A DNA stretch of 64,000 bases. It comes from Pontiellaceae bacterium B1224. Lineage in GTDB: Bacteria; Verrucomicrobiota; Kiritimatiellia; Kiritimatiellales; Pontiellaceae. The notes below the pieces were generated by a model. It was not told where the DNA came from and searched no databases. It saw only the letters and a program-made list of their open reading frames with translations. The stretch is taken from positions 26,656 to 90,655 of the forward strand of contig JAROBA010000023.1 of NCBI GenBank assembly GCA_029432815.1. Reading direction: 5' to 3'. A program made the translations under genes and the position numbers. Positions 8,501 to 15,780 of the stretch are shown piece by piece. Positions within the stretch are counted from its first letter, which is position 1. Every line of letters starts with the position of its first letter.

Positions 8501-10788
8501 AACCGGTGGAAATTATTTCGCGCACGCACAAGCCGTGGGGCAACCTGAGCTTCGTCGAAGCCACCGGAATCTCGACGCTGACCTATGTCACGATTCGCAA
8601 TGCCACCCCCAGCCGCCATGATCCACTGAACCTGAAGGCGGCCGTCTCCGGCTATAACTCAACGATCACGCTCGACCACGCCGACATTGAAGCGCTCCAG
8701 CCAATCTTCGCGCGCTACGGCTCAACGATCCTGCGCAACAGCACCATCCACATCCTTTTCACGGGCGATGGCATCAACATTAAATCCGGCGACGGACTGG
8801 TGGAAAACAGCACCTTCCTCGGCAACGAATCGCCCGATACCGACGCCATCGATTTCGATGACGTGGCCGGCGGTGTCATACAGGGAAACCGAATCTATGC
8901 GTTCCTCGGTCCGAACAGCGATGCCATTGATATCGGCGAGGGCTGCCAAAATTTGATGGTGGTCAGTAACCGCATCTTCAACATTACCGACAAGGGCGTT
9001 TCCGTCGGTCAGGCATCGGTGGCGCACATCGAACGGAACCTAATCGTCGACTGCGATCTCGGCGTGGGCGTCAAGGATACCGGCTCCACGGCCTACATCG
9101 ATCAGAACACCTTTGCGCGCGTCAAAACCGGTGTGGCCTCGTTCGAAAAAAATGAGGGTAACGGTGGCGGCATCGCTTATATTGGCAATTCCATTTTCTA
9201 CCGGTGTAAAGATGAGCCGGTTTTTGTGGATGCACTTTCCACGCTGACGGTCGACTATTCCCTGTCCGACACCCTGCCGCTGGCCGGCACGGGCAACCTG
9301 CTGACCGATCCGCTCTTTACCGACGCGGGCTCGTACGACTTTTCGCTGACGCCGGAATCGCCGGCGATCGATGCGGGCGATCCCGGCCATGCGCTGGATG
9401 CGGATGACTCGCGTGCGGACATGGGCGCCTATTACACCTTCGATCCGGAGGACTATCCCTACTTTATTCCCAACCTGGTGGTGATTAATGAAGTGCTGGC
9501 GCACTCGCACGATATTGCTCCCGACTGGATCGAGTTGTTTAATTCCAGTTCAAAGGATGTGGACCTCGGCGGATGGTATCTCAGCGACGATCCCGACGTT
9601 CCGTATAAATACCGCATCGCCGAGGGCACCACCCTGCCCGCCAATGGATTCATCGTCTTCCACGAGGATTTAAACTTTGGCTTTGAAAGCACCGATCCCG
9701 GCTCACTCATTCCTTTTGCCCTGAGCGAAAACGGCGATACGGTCAGCGTGTTCGGCCCCGGCGACGATCTGCGGCCCGACTATACCGAAAAGGAAACCTT
9801 CGGCGCGTCGCTGCGAAACGTCACCAAAGGCCGCTACTATAAAACCAGCACCCGCACCTTTAACTTCGTTACGATGGAAATGCCCACTCCCGGGGCCGCC
9901 AACAGCCTTCCACAGGTTGGACCGGTGGTCATCAGCGAAATCATGTATCACGCCCCCAACGGCGAGGCGGACTATCTGGAGCTGACAAATATCGACGACA
10001 CCTCAGTTACGCTCTACGATTCGGAGATTGACGAGCCCTGGCAGATGACCAAAGGCATTAATCACGTTTTCCCATCGGCCGAGCCGGTTATACTGGCCCC
10101 CGGCGAAAAGCTGCTGCTCGTGCGCAATGCCGCCGTGTTTGCCACCGAATACGGCGCGCCGGCCGGCACGCAGATTTATCAGTGGGATTCCGGGGCACTC
10201 GACAACGGCGGGGAAACCTTGGAGATCTCGCTTCCGGGGGATACGAACCAGCTGGGCGAGCTGCAGTTTATTCGCGTGGACCGGGTCGATTACAGCGATG
10301 AAGCTCCGTGGCCCATCGGCCCCGACGGCGATGGAGCGGCGCTCGTCCGCATCGATGAACGCGCCTACGGAAACGACGTTGCCAACTGGCGCGAGTCCAC
10401 CGCCTCGCCCGGCCAAACCGACTACCAGCAATGGATGGCAGACAAAAACTTCCCGGCGGGACAGAACCAACCCGAAGACGATCCCGACGGCGATGGCATC
10501 GTTACCGCCTGGGAATATGCCACCGGCACCGATCCTTTGGCATTCTCCGCGCAGGAAGGCACCTATACCCTGCTTTCCAACGCAAATACCATTGCATTCA
10601 CCCTGCCGGCAGTGCATTCAGATCTGGGCTACATTGTTCAAAAGACAACCCAGTTGATTTCGCCGGAATGGACCGATCTAACCACAATAGTAACGGTCGA
10701 GAACGGACAGACCACAATCACCGCGCTCGATCCGAATGAACAGCAGGAAGGCTTCTACCGTATGGTGCTGATTCTTTACAACCGGTAG
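5581..10788 (+). CDS. Giant secreted multidomain protein: lamin-tail, CotH kinase-like, beta-helix
   Basis: 1,735 residues with an N-terminal signal peptide ending near VVAA. Domains by eye: a lamin-tail domain ~25-120; a galactose-binding-like beta-sandwich ~150-310; a chitobiase/hexosaminidase C-terminal-like segment ~375-445 (IRYTLDGSIPTSD); a CotH-type protein-kinase-like domain ~450-800 (NLRNGGDDWEETLLRDAM, FLNGQFWGIYNIRKRFDE, IVNDFDRGFNDS); an InlB-type B repeat ~835-905; a right-handed beta-helix ~915-1270; two more lamin-tail domains ~1300-1420 and ~1448-1580; and an Asp-rich calcium-type loop near 1634 (DPDGDGIVTAWEY). CotH proteins phosphorylate secreted proteins; activity here is inferred. 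The ribosome site is weak (AGGCAG). The TAG stop is the TAG of a REP-like GTAG boundary. Confidence 0.85.
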   Translation: MSKLILLIAITVGAAGLQPVVAAPVINEFMASNQSVYPDNCDFDDYSDWIELYNPAATNLPLIDYYLSDDLTLPLKWKIPAGTTIPAHGYLMVRADGFNAAPGETFVRGYYPWGSTFDTQRFHATFKLSAGGESLGIYRVSTPPADVTLIADNATWKYRDLGTDPGADWMLLTYDDTDWASGAAELGYGDGDEATVVSYGPSSSDKYPTTYFRHAFNVTDPSMLADIRFNVNVDDGAIFYLNGTEVARLRMSDRTTTYLDYAGESSPEDGFEPLDIPVSEFRAGNNILAVEVHQSSASSSDISLGAELVVSEIIPSSIMLIDSISNYPAQLTDVSYGRDPASTNGWSFFAEPTPEGTNATESLSEFVTASAVAASLDSGFYAGTQSATLTSGGGESIRYTLDGSIPTSDSPAYSVALSIGTTTVLRARSFATGQIPGPVLTRTYFVDEISSLPVFSLVADPDTLFDDTIGIVENGSSYPYKGREVPVRIELFESDQSPAFAVGAGIRIAGENIWTKAQKPFNIYMRSKYGDDLINYQLFPGQPVATFGEMNLRNGGDDWEETLLRDAMIPSFVKGQMDAGLYSYRPSVLFLNGQFWGIYNIRKRFDETYFANEHAFSEGEYDLAKWAHDESGTTILQAEAGTTEAYEAFRSFCITNDTSDPAIYSQIEEQMNIDSFIDYVVGTDYAVNTSWSHNREFWCGHAPGSKWNWIVNDFDRGFNDSNISGSIIDDFRNSYTLFQRLDNNTNFVNRLIQRYAAHLGSTFNAQRISDKLDILTAEQEAEVARHRSRWSGSMLYRSDQISEIKQFAVDRPAYALSRLQSELGLNLSMADLTVNQSPAGGGSIRIAGVPMTPEYNTVVSLFRDTPVELTAEPAPGYAFTSWSTGSTNTTIEITLIGAQSITAHFAAGAETIIPSTIAADTTLALSGSPYSVTNDLVVEAGTTLTIEAGAKLLMPAGKSITVYGTLNVNGTEFQPVEIISRTHKPWGNLSFVEATGISTLTYVTIRNATPSRHDPLNLKAAVSGYNSTITLDHADIEALQPIFARYGSTILRNSTIHILFTGDGINIKSGDGLVENSTFLGNESPDTDAIDFDDVAGGVIQGNRIYAFLGPNSDAIDIGEGCQNLMVVSNRIFNITDKGVSVGQASVAHIERNLIVDCDLGVGVKDTGSTAYIDQNTFARVKTGVASFEKNEGNGGGIAYIGNSIFYRCKDEPVFVDALSTLTVDYSLSDTLPLAGTGNLLTDPLFTDAGSYDFSLTPESPAIDAGDPGHALDADDSRADMGAYYTFDPEDYPYFIPNLVVINEVLAHSHDIAPDWIELFNSSSKDVDLGGWYLSDDPDVPYKYRIAEGTTLPANGFIVFHEDLNFGFESTDPGSLIPFALSENGDTVSVFGPGDDLRPDYTEKETFGASLRNVTKGRYYKTSTRTFNFVTMEMPTPGAANSLPQVGPVVISEIMYHAPNGEADYLELTNIDDTSVTLYDSEIDEPWQMTKGINHVFPSAEPVILAPGEKLLLVRNAAVFATEYGAPAGTQIYQWDSGALDNGGETLEISLPGDTNQLGELQFIRVDRVDYSDEAPWPIGPDGDGAALVRIDERAYGNDVANWRESTASPGQTDYQQWMADKNFPAGQNQPEDDPDGDGIVTAWEYATGTDPLAFSAQEGTYTLLSNANTIAFTLPAVHSDLGYIVQKTTQLISPEWTDLTTIVTVENGQTTITALDPNEQQEGFYRMVLILYNR

Positions 10789-10880
10789 GGAAGGTTCGAC
10801 GAACCGTCCGCACATACCATCGCTTGCGCACATGCCGGCAGCCTCTCCTCCGAACGGCGCTTTCATCGAAAGCGCCCTAC
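10785..10880. repeat. REP/BIME-like element (GTAG...CTAC) at the cotH-type gene end
   Basis: Starts GTAGGG and ends CCCTAC. It contains two perfect hairpins: GGTTCGACGAACC (10793-10805) and GGCGCTTTC-ATC-GAAAGCGCC (10856-10876). The GTAG foot plus a paired inverted copy is the layout of REP/BIME elements mobilised by RAYT (TnpA-REP) transposases. Its first TAG is the stop codon of the upstream gene. No RAYT gene is in the window. Confidence 0.6.
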
Positions 10881-10939
10881 CCCATCTCGAACTCTGAAGC
10901 ACCTGTGCGGTGACACTAATCGGAAATAAGCAAAACACT

Positions 10940-10954
10940 TTCCAGGGGTTGGAA
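10940..10954. repeat. Interspersed 15-bp palindrome upstream of a small gene
   Basis: TTCCAGGGGTTGGAA with exact arms, 69 bp before the start of the 106-residue protein gene. Its position could overlap that gene's promoter, but no clear -35/-10 pair was recognised. Confidence 0.8.
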
Positions 10955-11022
10955 GATTGCGCGGTAAAATTCACATTGGCATCCATGTTGCTATTACTCC
11001 TGTATCCATAAGGAGCAGAACG

Positions 11023-11343
11023 ATGAAGAAAGAGAATAAAAATGCGAACCGAGAGAACAAAACCGTATTGGAATGTGCGGGAGTTCATGAGCTGCTTGAT
11101 TGGCAAATCATTCAATATCGTCGTGAAGTGGATCAGCACCGCATCGATCTTTCCAAAGCCGAAGGCCGTTGTATGCCGTGGCAGGATGCTGAACACGACT
11201 ACAATGCCTCCGACCGCGCCGTTTTAGGCGAAAAGTCGCGGGTGGAATATTGCGGCATTATTTGCCCGGAACGGGAAAACTGCTTGGTCGCACTTCATTT
11301 CCTCAGTTCGAGGCATGTTGCATGCGTTCCGAAATTCGGCTGA
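11023..11343 (+). CDS. Small Cys-containing hypothetical protein
   Basis: 106 residues; I do not recognise the family with confidence. ATG at 11023 is chosen because AAGGAG lies 9 bp upstream; an open extension back to 10957 has no ribosome site. The N-terminus is Lys/Asn-rich. A helical segment (HELLDWQIIQYRREVDQHRI) follows, then WQDAEHDYNAS and a compact Cys cluster C-x3-C-x5-C (CGIICPERENC) that could bind a metal. It stands alone between repeats and is not clearly in an operon. Confidence 0.55.
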   Translation: MKKENKNANRENKTVLECAGVHELLDWQIIQYRREVDQHRIDLSKAEGRCMPWQDAEHDYNASDRAVLGEKSRVEYCGIICPERENCLVALHFLSSRHVACVPKFG

Positions 11344-11444
11344 TTCTACCTGATAAAATGTGATGAAAGCGTTCGGTTGATCGACCGGCCCGTCCGCAAA
11401 AAGGATCATGTCCATCTGCGGGTACAGGCATGGAGGACCCGAAT

Positions 11445-11521
11445 GTAGACGCGACGCCCTCGTCGCGGTCCGTGGGCCAGGAGCCGAGCAGGAGAAAAAG
11501 CGACGAGGGCGTCGCTTCTAC
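11445..11521. repeat. REP/BIME-like inverted repeat, GTAG...CTAC
   Basis: Two ~20-bp near-perfect inverted arms, roughly GACGCCCTCGTCGC and its complement, are separated by ~33 bp. The outer ends are GTAG and CTAC. The element sits in the 257-bp gap between convergent genes and holds no gene. It is the same class as the elements at 10785 and 20207 but differs in arm sequence. Confidence 0.65.
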
Positions 11522-11545
11522 GTTTCAGGGTATGAACCCAAAAAC

Positions 11546-11577
11546 AACGCCGGCTTCCAAGGTTTGGAACCGGCGTT
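11546..11577. terminator. Intrinsic terminator of cysK built around the 15-bp palindrome
   Basis: AACGCCGG and CCGGCGTT arms flank an exact palindrome copy (TTCCAAGGTTTGGAA, 11555-11569). This gives a ~14-bp stem with one bulged base and a 3-nt loop. On the minus strand it is followed by GTTTTTG, so it fits termination of cysK. On the plus strand TTTATTTTTT follows, so it may act in both directions. Confidence 0.8.
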
Positions 11578-11583
11578 TATTTT

Positions 11584-11598
11584 TTCCAAGGTTTGGAA
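11584..11598. repeat. Interspersed 15-bp palindrome abutting the cysK stop
   Basis: TTCCAAGGTTTGGAA, identical to the copy inside the adjacent terminator and 14 bp from it. It lies 2 bp beyond the cysK stop codon. It is one of the tandem pairs in the window. Confidence 0.85.
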
Positions 11599-11600
11599 TA

Positions 11601-12527
11601 TTATGCGTCTTCGAAGAGCCAGGTGGAGAGATAGCGCTCGCCGGTATCGCAGATGACCGTAACGATTACCTTGCCGGCATTTTCCGATTTTTTAGCGAGC
11701 TCAACAGCGGCGTGCACGTTACCACCCGCAGAGATTCCGCAAAGGATTCCTTCTTCTTTGGCCAGACGACGGGCCATGGCTCCGGCCGCATCGCCATCGA
11801 TTTTAACGATGTCGTCGATCAGCGCTGTATCGAGGTTGTTCGGTATGAAACCGGCGCCGATACCCTGGATCTTATGTGGTCCGGGTTTGCCGCCGGAAAT
11901 TACCGGTGACTGAATCGGCTCAACAGCAATAATCTTCACGCCGGGTTTCTTTTCCTTCAGCGCATTTCCAACCCCTGTAAGGGTTCCGCCTGTTCCAACG
12001 CCGGCAACAAAGACATCAACGGCACCATCGGTGTCGGCCCAGATTTCTTCGCCGGTCGTGGCACGGTGAATCGCCGGGTTTGCCGGATTGTCGAACTGCT
12101 GCAACATGATGGCATCAGCATGCTCCTCCACCATTTTTTCAGCGGTGGAAATGGCTCCGGGCATTCCGTTTTCGGCGGGCGTCAGCACCAGTTCCGCGCC
12201 GAGCACCTTCAGGAGACGGCGGCGTTCAATACTCATGCTTTCCGGCATGGTGAGAATGAGTTTATAGCCTTTGGCAGCAGCCGTGAAGGCCAGCGCAATA
12301 CCGGTATTGCCGCTGGTCGGTTCGATGAGTGTTGAGCCGGGCTTGATGAGCCCTTTAGCTTCGGCATCTTCAATCATGGCAACGCCGATACGGTCTTTTA
12401 CGCTACTGAGCGGGTTGCTGGATTCCATTTTAACCAGCACGGTGCCCGGCAGGCCTTCCGTAATGCGGTTGAGTTTAACCAGCGGCGTATTGCCGACTGT
12501 TTTAGTAATATCTTCATAAATAGGCAT
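11601..12527 (-). CDS. cysK: Cysteine synthase (O-acetylserine sulfhydrylase)
   Basis: A PLP enzyme that makes L-cysteine from O-acetylserine and sulfide in the cytoplasm; 308 residues, normal for CysK. The Schiff-base lysine is Lys44 in NPLSSVKDR, the substrate loop is TSGNTG at 71-76, and the phosphate-binding GTGGT lies near 178. ATG at 12527 has a GGAG site. It follows an Rrf2 regulator by 13 bp on the same strand, so the two are probably co-transcribed, as with CymR/IscR-type control of sulfur genes. It ends at a palindrome-based terminator. Confidence 0.95.
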   Translation of the reverse strand: MPIYEDITKTVGNTPLVKLNRITEGLPGTVLVKMESSNPLSSVKDRIGVAMIEDAEAKGLIKPGSTLIEPTSGNTGIALAFTAAAKGYKLILTMPESMSIERRRLLKVLGAELVLTPAENGMPGAISTAEKMVEEHADAIMLQQFDNPANPAIHRATTGEEIWADTDGAVDVFVAGVGTGGTLTGVGNALKEKKPGVKIIAVEPIQSPVISGGKPGPHKIQGIGAGFIPNNLDTALIDDIVKIDGDAAGAMARRLAKEEGILCGISAGGNVHAAVELAKKSENAGKVIVTVICDTGERYLSTWLFEDA

Positions 12528-12540
12528 AGTTTGTCTCCGT

Positions 12541-12978
12541 TTAGATGTTGAACATGATCGGCTGGTCGGCCGTGCGCTTTACATAGTCTTCGTGCAGTTC
12601 CTGCAGGGTAATCTTCGAGAAATATTCACGAAGCACATCGCTGGCCCCCTGCCACACGCGCTGAACCACACAGGAATCGGATTTGCTGCAGCCCTCTGCC
12701 AGACAACCGACGAGATTAATGTCGCCTTCAGATGCGGACAGGATGTCATACACCGTGATATCTGCCGGCGACTTCGCCAGGCGGAATCCGCCGCGCAGGC
12801 CGCGTACACTGTTCACCAATCCGGCATTTTTCAACGGAACAATGATCTGCTCGATGTAATCAGTGGAAATACCTTCCTGCTCGGAAATACGTTTTTTCGG
12901 GACCGGCTGATCCCCCTGCAGTCGGGAAATACATAACAGGATGCGAGTCGCGTAACGCCCCTTTGTAGATAGTTTCAT
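12541..12978 (-). CDS. Rrf2-family transcriptional regulator (CymR/IscR-like)
   Basis: 145 residues. The N-terminal winged helix ([15 protein letters not shown] ... ISTDYIEQI ... [17 protein letters not shown]) is typical of Rrf2 proteins. Three cysteines occur as C-x4-C-x5-C ([13 protein letters not shown]), close to the iron-sulfur-binding cysteines of IscR (C-x5-C-x5-C), so cluster sensing is possible. Its place directly before cysK also suggests a CymR-like role in cysteine control. Sequence alone cannot decide between the two. ATG at 12978 has a GGAG site. Confidence 0.88.
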   Translation of the reverse strand: MKLSTKGRYATRILLCISRLQGDQPVPKKRISEQEGISTDYIEQIIVPLKNAGLVNSVRGLRGGFRLAKSPADITVYDILSASEGDINLVGCLAEGCSKSDSCVVQRVWQGASDVLREYFSKITLQELHEDYVKRTADQPIMFNI

Positions 12979-13024
12979 GCTGAAATCTCCAAATTATACC
13001 GTGAATTGTTTATAGTTTTTATCA

Positions 13025-13053
13025 TGTATAATGGTGAGTTTATTACCCGTCAA
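13025..13053 (-). promoter_or_regulatory. Sigma70-type promoter of the rrf2-cysK unit
   Basis: On the minus strand, TTGACG (13053-13048), a 17-bp spacer and TATACA (13030-13025) form a near-consensus promoter 47 bp before the regulator start. The AT-rich stretch between promoter and start has loose dyads that could be an autoregulatory site; that part is inference. Confidence 0.65.
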
Positions 13054-13126
13054 GGGGATTGTTGGAAAAAGCAGTAAGGGTTTTATGGAATAAGACAACA
13101 GCCTTATTACACAGGCGGATCAGAAC

Positions 13127-15778
13127 CTAATAGTCGTTCCGCCAATTCACCCCTATTCCAGGGCGTAATTCGGGCCCGGTATAGGTTTCCACCGAAAAAT
13201 GACGGGTCACTTCCAGTTCGGCCATCATTTCAGTATCGCTGTCCTTGTCCAGCGTCTGATTGAGCTCCACATAAAGGCCGGACGTAATATACTTTCCGGC
13301 CGCCACCGATGAAGCCTCCCCGGCGGCTGCGGCCTCGCGCCACTCCAACGTATCAATCCCGATGGCTTTCCGGACCTGATACATAAATCCGGGTCCGTTC
13401 ATCCCGCCCGAGAGCTGGCGCGCCGCCATGGCAATCTGAACGGCCTGATAGGGAGAAATCGAACTGGTATCGCGATTAAAGAGCACATGCGAGAGCACTT
13501 CATCTTCCGGCATGGCCGGGGTTGATTCGAGCCGGAAACTCGGATCGGTCACCGGCCCGTTCAGGACCAGACGCGCGGTTACATCCCGCCGGGTATATTC
13601 CGCCGTGAGCTCATCCAGCGTCGCGAGGGTCGGCACGGAACCATCCAACCGGATGCTGCCATCGGTGAAACGAAACTTTTTACCGATAAAATCTACATAA
13701 CCACGCTTGGGTTCAATCTCCCCTTTCACCGAGAGTCCGGCGAGTGTATCCGTTATATGAAGGTTTCCGCCGAGCACGGCATCAATCATCGATGCATTCA
13801 CAAAAATCTGATCCGGCATCAGCACTTTCACATCGAGCCCGACCGGGAATGCGCGACGCTTTTTCTGCTGCACCGCTCTGGGCGCGGCGTTGGTTGCATT
13901 TCTATCGAACGAAGTTAACACCGGCGGCGGGTCAGCGGCCGCATTATCGAGCAGCAGCTCCGCACGGTTAATCGTGAGCTCTCCGGAAATATCCGGGCGC
14001 AACGGCGATCCGCTCACATTCAGCTGTCCCGAAACTTCGGCATCCAGTTCCTCTCGCCGCAGTACCCAGGCGTTGGAAAGTGCCAGATTCAGCCCCAATC
14101 CGGATCGGCCGAGACCGCCGGTCATGGTGAGCGTACCCTCCCCGCCATCAGAGGCCGTTGCATGGTTAATCACAAACCCGCCATCGGTTGCAGAGAGGTC
14201 TGCATCGAACCCGCGAAAAACGACCCCCCAGTTATAGTGTTCATAACGCCCTTGCTGAATCCGCAGATAGCCGGATGGTACGCGATCTGTAAATGCAACC
14301 TTCGACTGAAGCTTTCCACTGATAAACTGGTCCTGAAAAATCGCCAGCTGATTAAAGATCGTCAGATCCAGGTTCGCATCCACGTTTGCATCAAACCCGT
14401 CCGGCGCCGGTTTGTAACGAAACGGGAGCAGTGAAAATGTACAGGGCATGTTGAAGTCGGCTTTCAAATGCCCGCTGGTGTATTTGGTGATGGACGTTTT
14501 TCCATAAATTTTTCCATCTGAAACACCGCCCGTGATGCTGAAATCGAGTTCAGGCAGTTCGTCGAGCGCCTGCTTGGTGCTGGCAAACTGCTCAATGGTC
14601 AGACTCGCCAGCACCTCGGGATTATCCAGCGGCCCCGTAACGTGCACCGATCCGTTCACCTGGCCGGTAAAATTAGAACTTCCGGCCACGGGGATTTTCC
14701 CTACATCCACTTCGGCCAGCGTTCCAGAAAGCGCAGCCTGATTCGGATTCAGCTGACCCGCCAGCGTGAAAGACAGTGCATCCCAACCGCGTATTTCCAA
14801 GGCCGGGACCGCCACGTTCCAGGTTTTATTACTTCGCGAATAAACGGCATGACCCAGCACATCAAACTGGTTGGTGCTGACATCAACAAAAGTTGAATCC
14901 AGCGCCACCTCAATGGTGTGGTTCGTGAACCCAAGCGAGAGGTCGCCAGACAACCCGAAATCGTCGGTGCTGAGCTGAAGCTGCTGCAAACTCAACTGCT
15001 GTTTCTCATAGTGCAGACGGGTCGCCAGACGCCCCGGTTGCCCGGCGTACTCCAGGTTTGCCGTAATCACCGCATTCACTTTGCCGGACTGGATGACAGC
15101 CTCACCGCGGCCGGACAGCTGATCAAGCCCGAACGTCGGATGCGTCAGTTCATCCAGTTCCACCTTAATGGCCAGCTGATCCTTAACGCTTCCCGTCAGC
15201 AACGCATCGAGTTCCACCCGGCCGGTTGCATCGCCGCTGACCAACAGTTGGCCGGTCAATTCCCCGGACGTGAGAAAGTGGACCTCCCCCGAGTGAACCG
15301 CATAGTTAAGCGGAATGCCCGCCACTGCTTTCTCTAGCGTCAGCATATTCACGTTCAGGCCATCCAGCACCAGTTCAAAGGGTTCGAAACCGGAGGGCTC
15401 TTTCTTCTTTTCCGTATCACTTTTTCCATAGCTTGGAAACCGATGCCAAACCACCTGATCAGCACTCAGCTTGCGGAAACGCACCCGACTATGACGCAGC
15501 TCCTCCACCAGCCAGCGGCAATGCAGCTCACGGATCGAAATCCAGATGCCTTCCGCATCCCCCACTTCCAGTTCGCTGATCGTTACCCGCATGGGAAGCC
15601 AACCCGTAATTTCTCCAATCCGGATTTCCATGGTGCCGGACCGGCTGAGCGCGGTCGACAGGCTCTTTGCCAGCAACGTTTTTCCGAAAGGGGTCTGCAG
15701 AAAAGCAAACAGGAGCAGCGGTGCCAGCAACAGTAGCACCACAAACCATTTCCAAACTCTGAATCGTTTCCGTTTCAT
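13127..15778 (-). CDS. tamB: TamB-like envelope assembly/lipid-transport protein
   Basis: 883 residues: one N-terminal membrane anchor (KWFVVLLLLAPLLLFAF), then a very long beta-rich region, ending in the conserved TamB (DUF490) C-terminus (~650-883: MPDQIFVNASMIDAVLGGNL, GEIEPKRGYVDFIGKKF, DEVLSHVLFNRD). Such proteins span the periplasm and work with a TamA/Omp85 partner in outer-membrane protein or phospholipid delivery. It starts 2 bp after the tamA stop. ATG at 15778 is preferred; a TTG two codons earlier overlaps that stop as TTGA. A palindrome copy at 15424 is translated within it. Confidence 0.88.
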   Translation of the reverse strand: MKRKRFRVWKWFVVLLLLAPLLLFAFLQTPFGKTLLAKSLSTALSRSGTMEIRIGEITGWLPMRVTISELEVGDAEGIWISIRELHCRWLVEELRHSRVRFRKLSADQVVWHRFPSYGKSDTEKKKEPSGFEPFELVLDGLNVNMLTLEKAVAGIPLNYAVHSGEVHFLTSGELTGQLLVSGDATGRVELDALLTGSVKDQLAIKVELDELTHPTFGLDQLSGRGEAVIQSGKVNAVITANLEYAGQPGRLATRLHYEKQQLSLQQLQLSTDDFGLSGDLSLGFTNHTIEVALDSTFVDVSTNQFDVLGHAVYSRSNKTWNVAVPALEIRGWDALSFTLAGQLNPNQAALSGTLAEVDVGKIPVAGSSNFTGQVNGSVHVTGPLDNPEVLASLTIEQFASTKQALDELPELDFSITGGVSDGKIYGKTSITKYTSGHLKADFNMPCTFSLLPFRYKPAPDGFDANVDANLDLTIFNQLAIFQDQFISGKLQSKVAFTDRVPSGYLRIQQGRYEHYNWGVVFRGFDADLSATDGGFVINHATASDGGEGTLTMTGGLGRSGLGLNLALSNAWVLRREELDAEVSGQLNVSGSPLRPDISGELTINRAELLLDNAAADPPPVLTSFDRNATNAAPRAVQQKKRRAFPVGLDVKVLMPDQIFVNASMIDAVLGGNLHITDTLAGLSVKGEIEPKRGYVDFIGKKFRFTDGSIRLDGSVPTLATLDELTAEYTRRDVTARLVLNGPVTDPSFRLESTPAMPEDEVLSHVLFNRDTSSISPYQAVQIAMAARQLSGGMNGPGFMYQVRKAIGIDTLEWREAAAAGEASSVAAGKYITSGLYVELNQTLDKDSDTEMMAELEVTRHFSVETYTGPELRPGIGVNWRNDY
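15424..15438. repeat. 15-bp palindrome inside tamB
   Basis: TTCCATAGCTTGGAA; arms exact, inner pair T/T rather than purine/pyrimidine. On the minus strand it codes around FPSYGKSD (residues ~115), a likely surface loop. Confidence 0.7.
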
Positions 15779-15780
15779 AC

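Noticed and set aside
11966..11980. One-mismatch palindrome within cysK as a family member
   Set aside because: It encodes conserved CysK residues (LTGVGNAL), so coincidence is at least as likely; counted only as a partial match.
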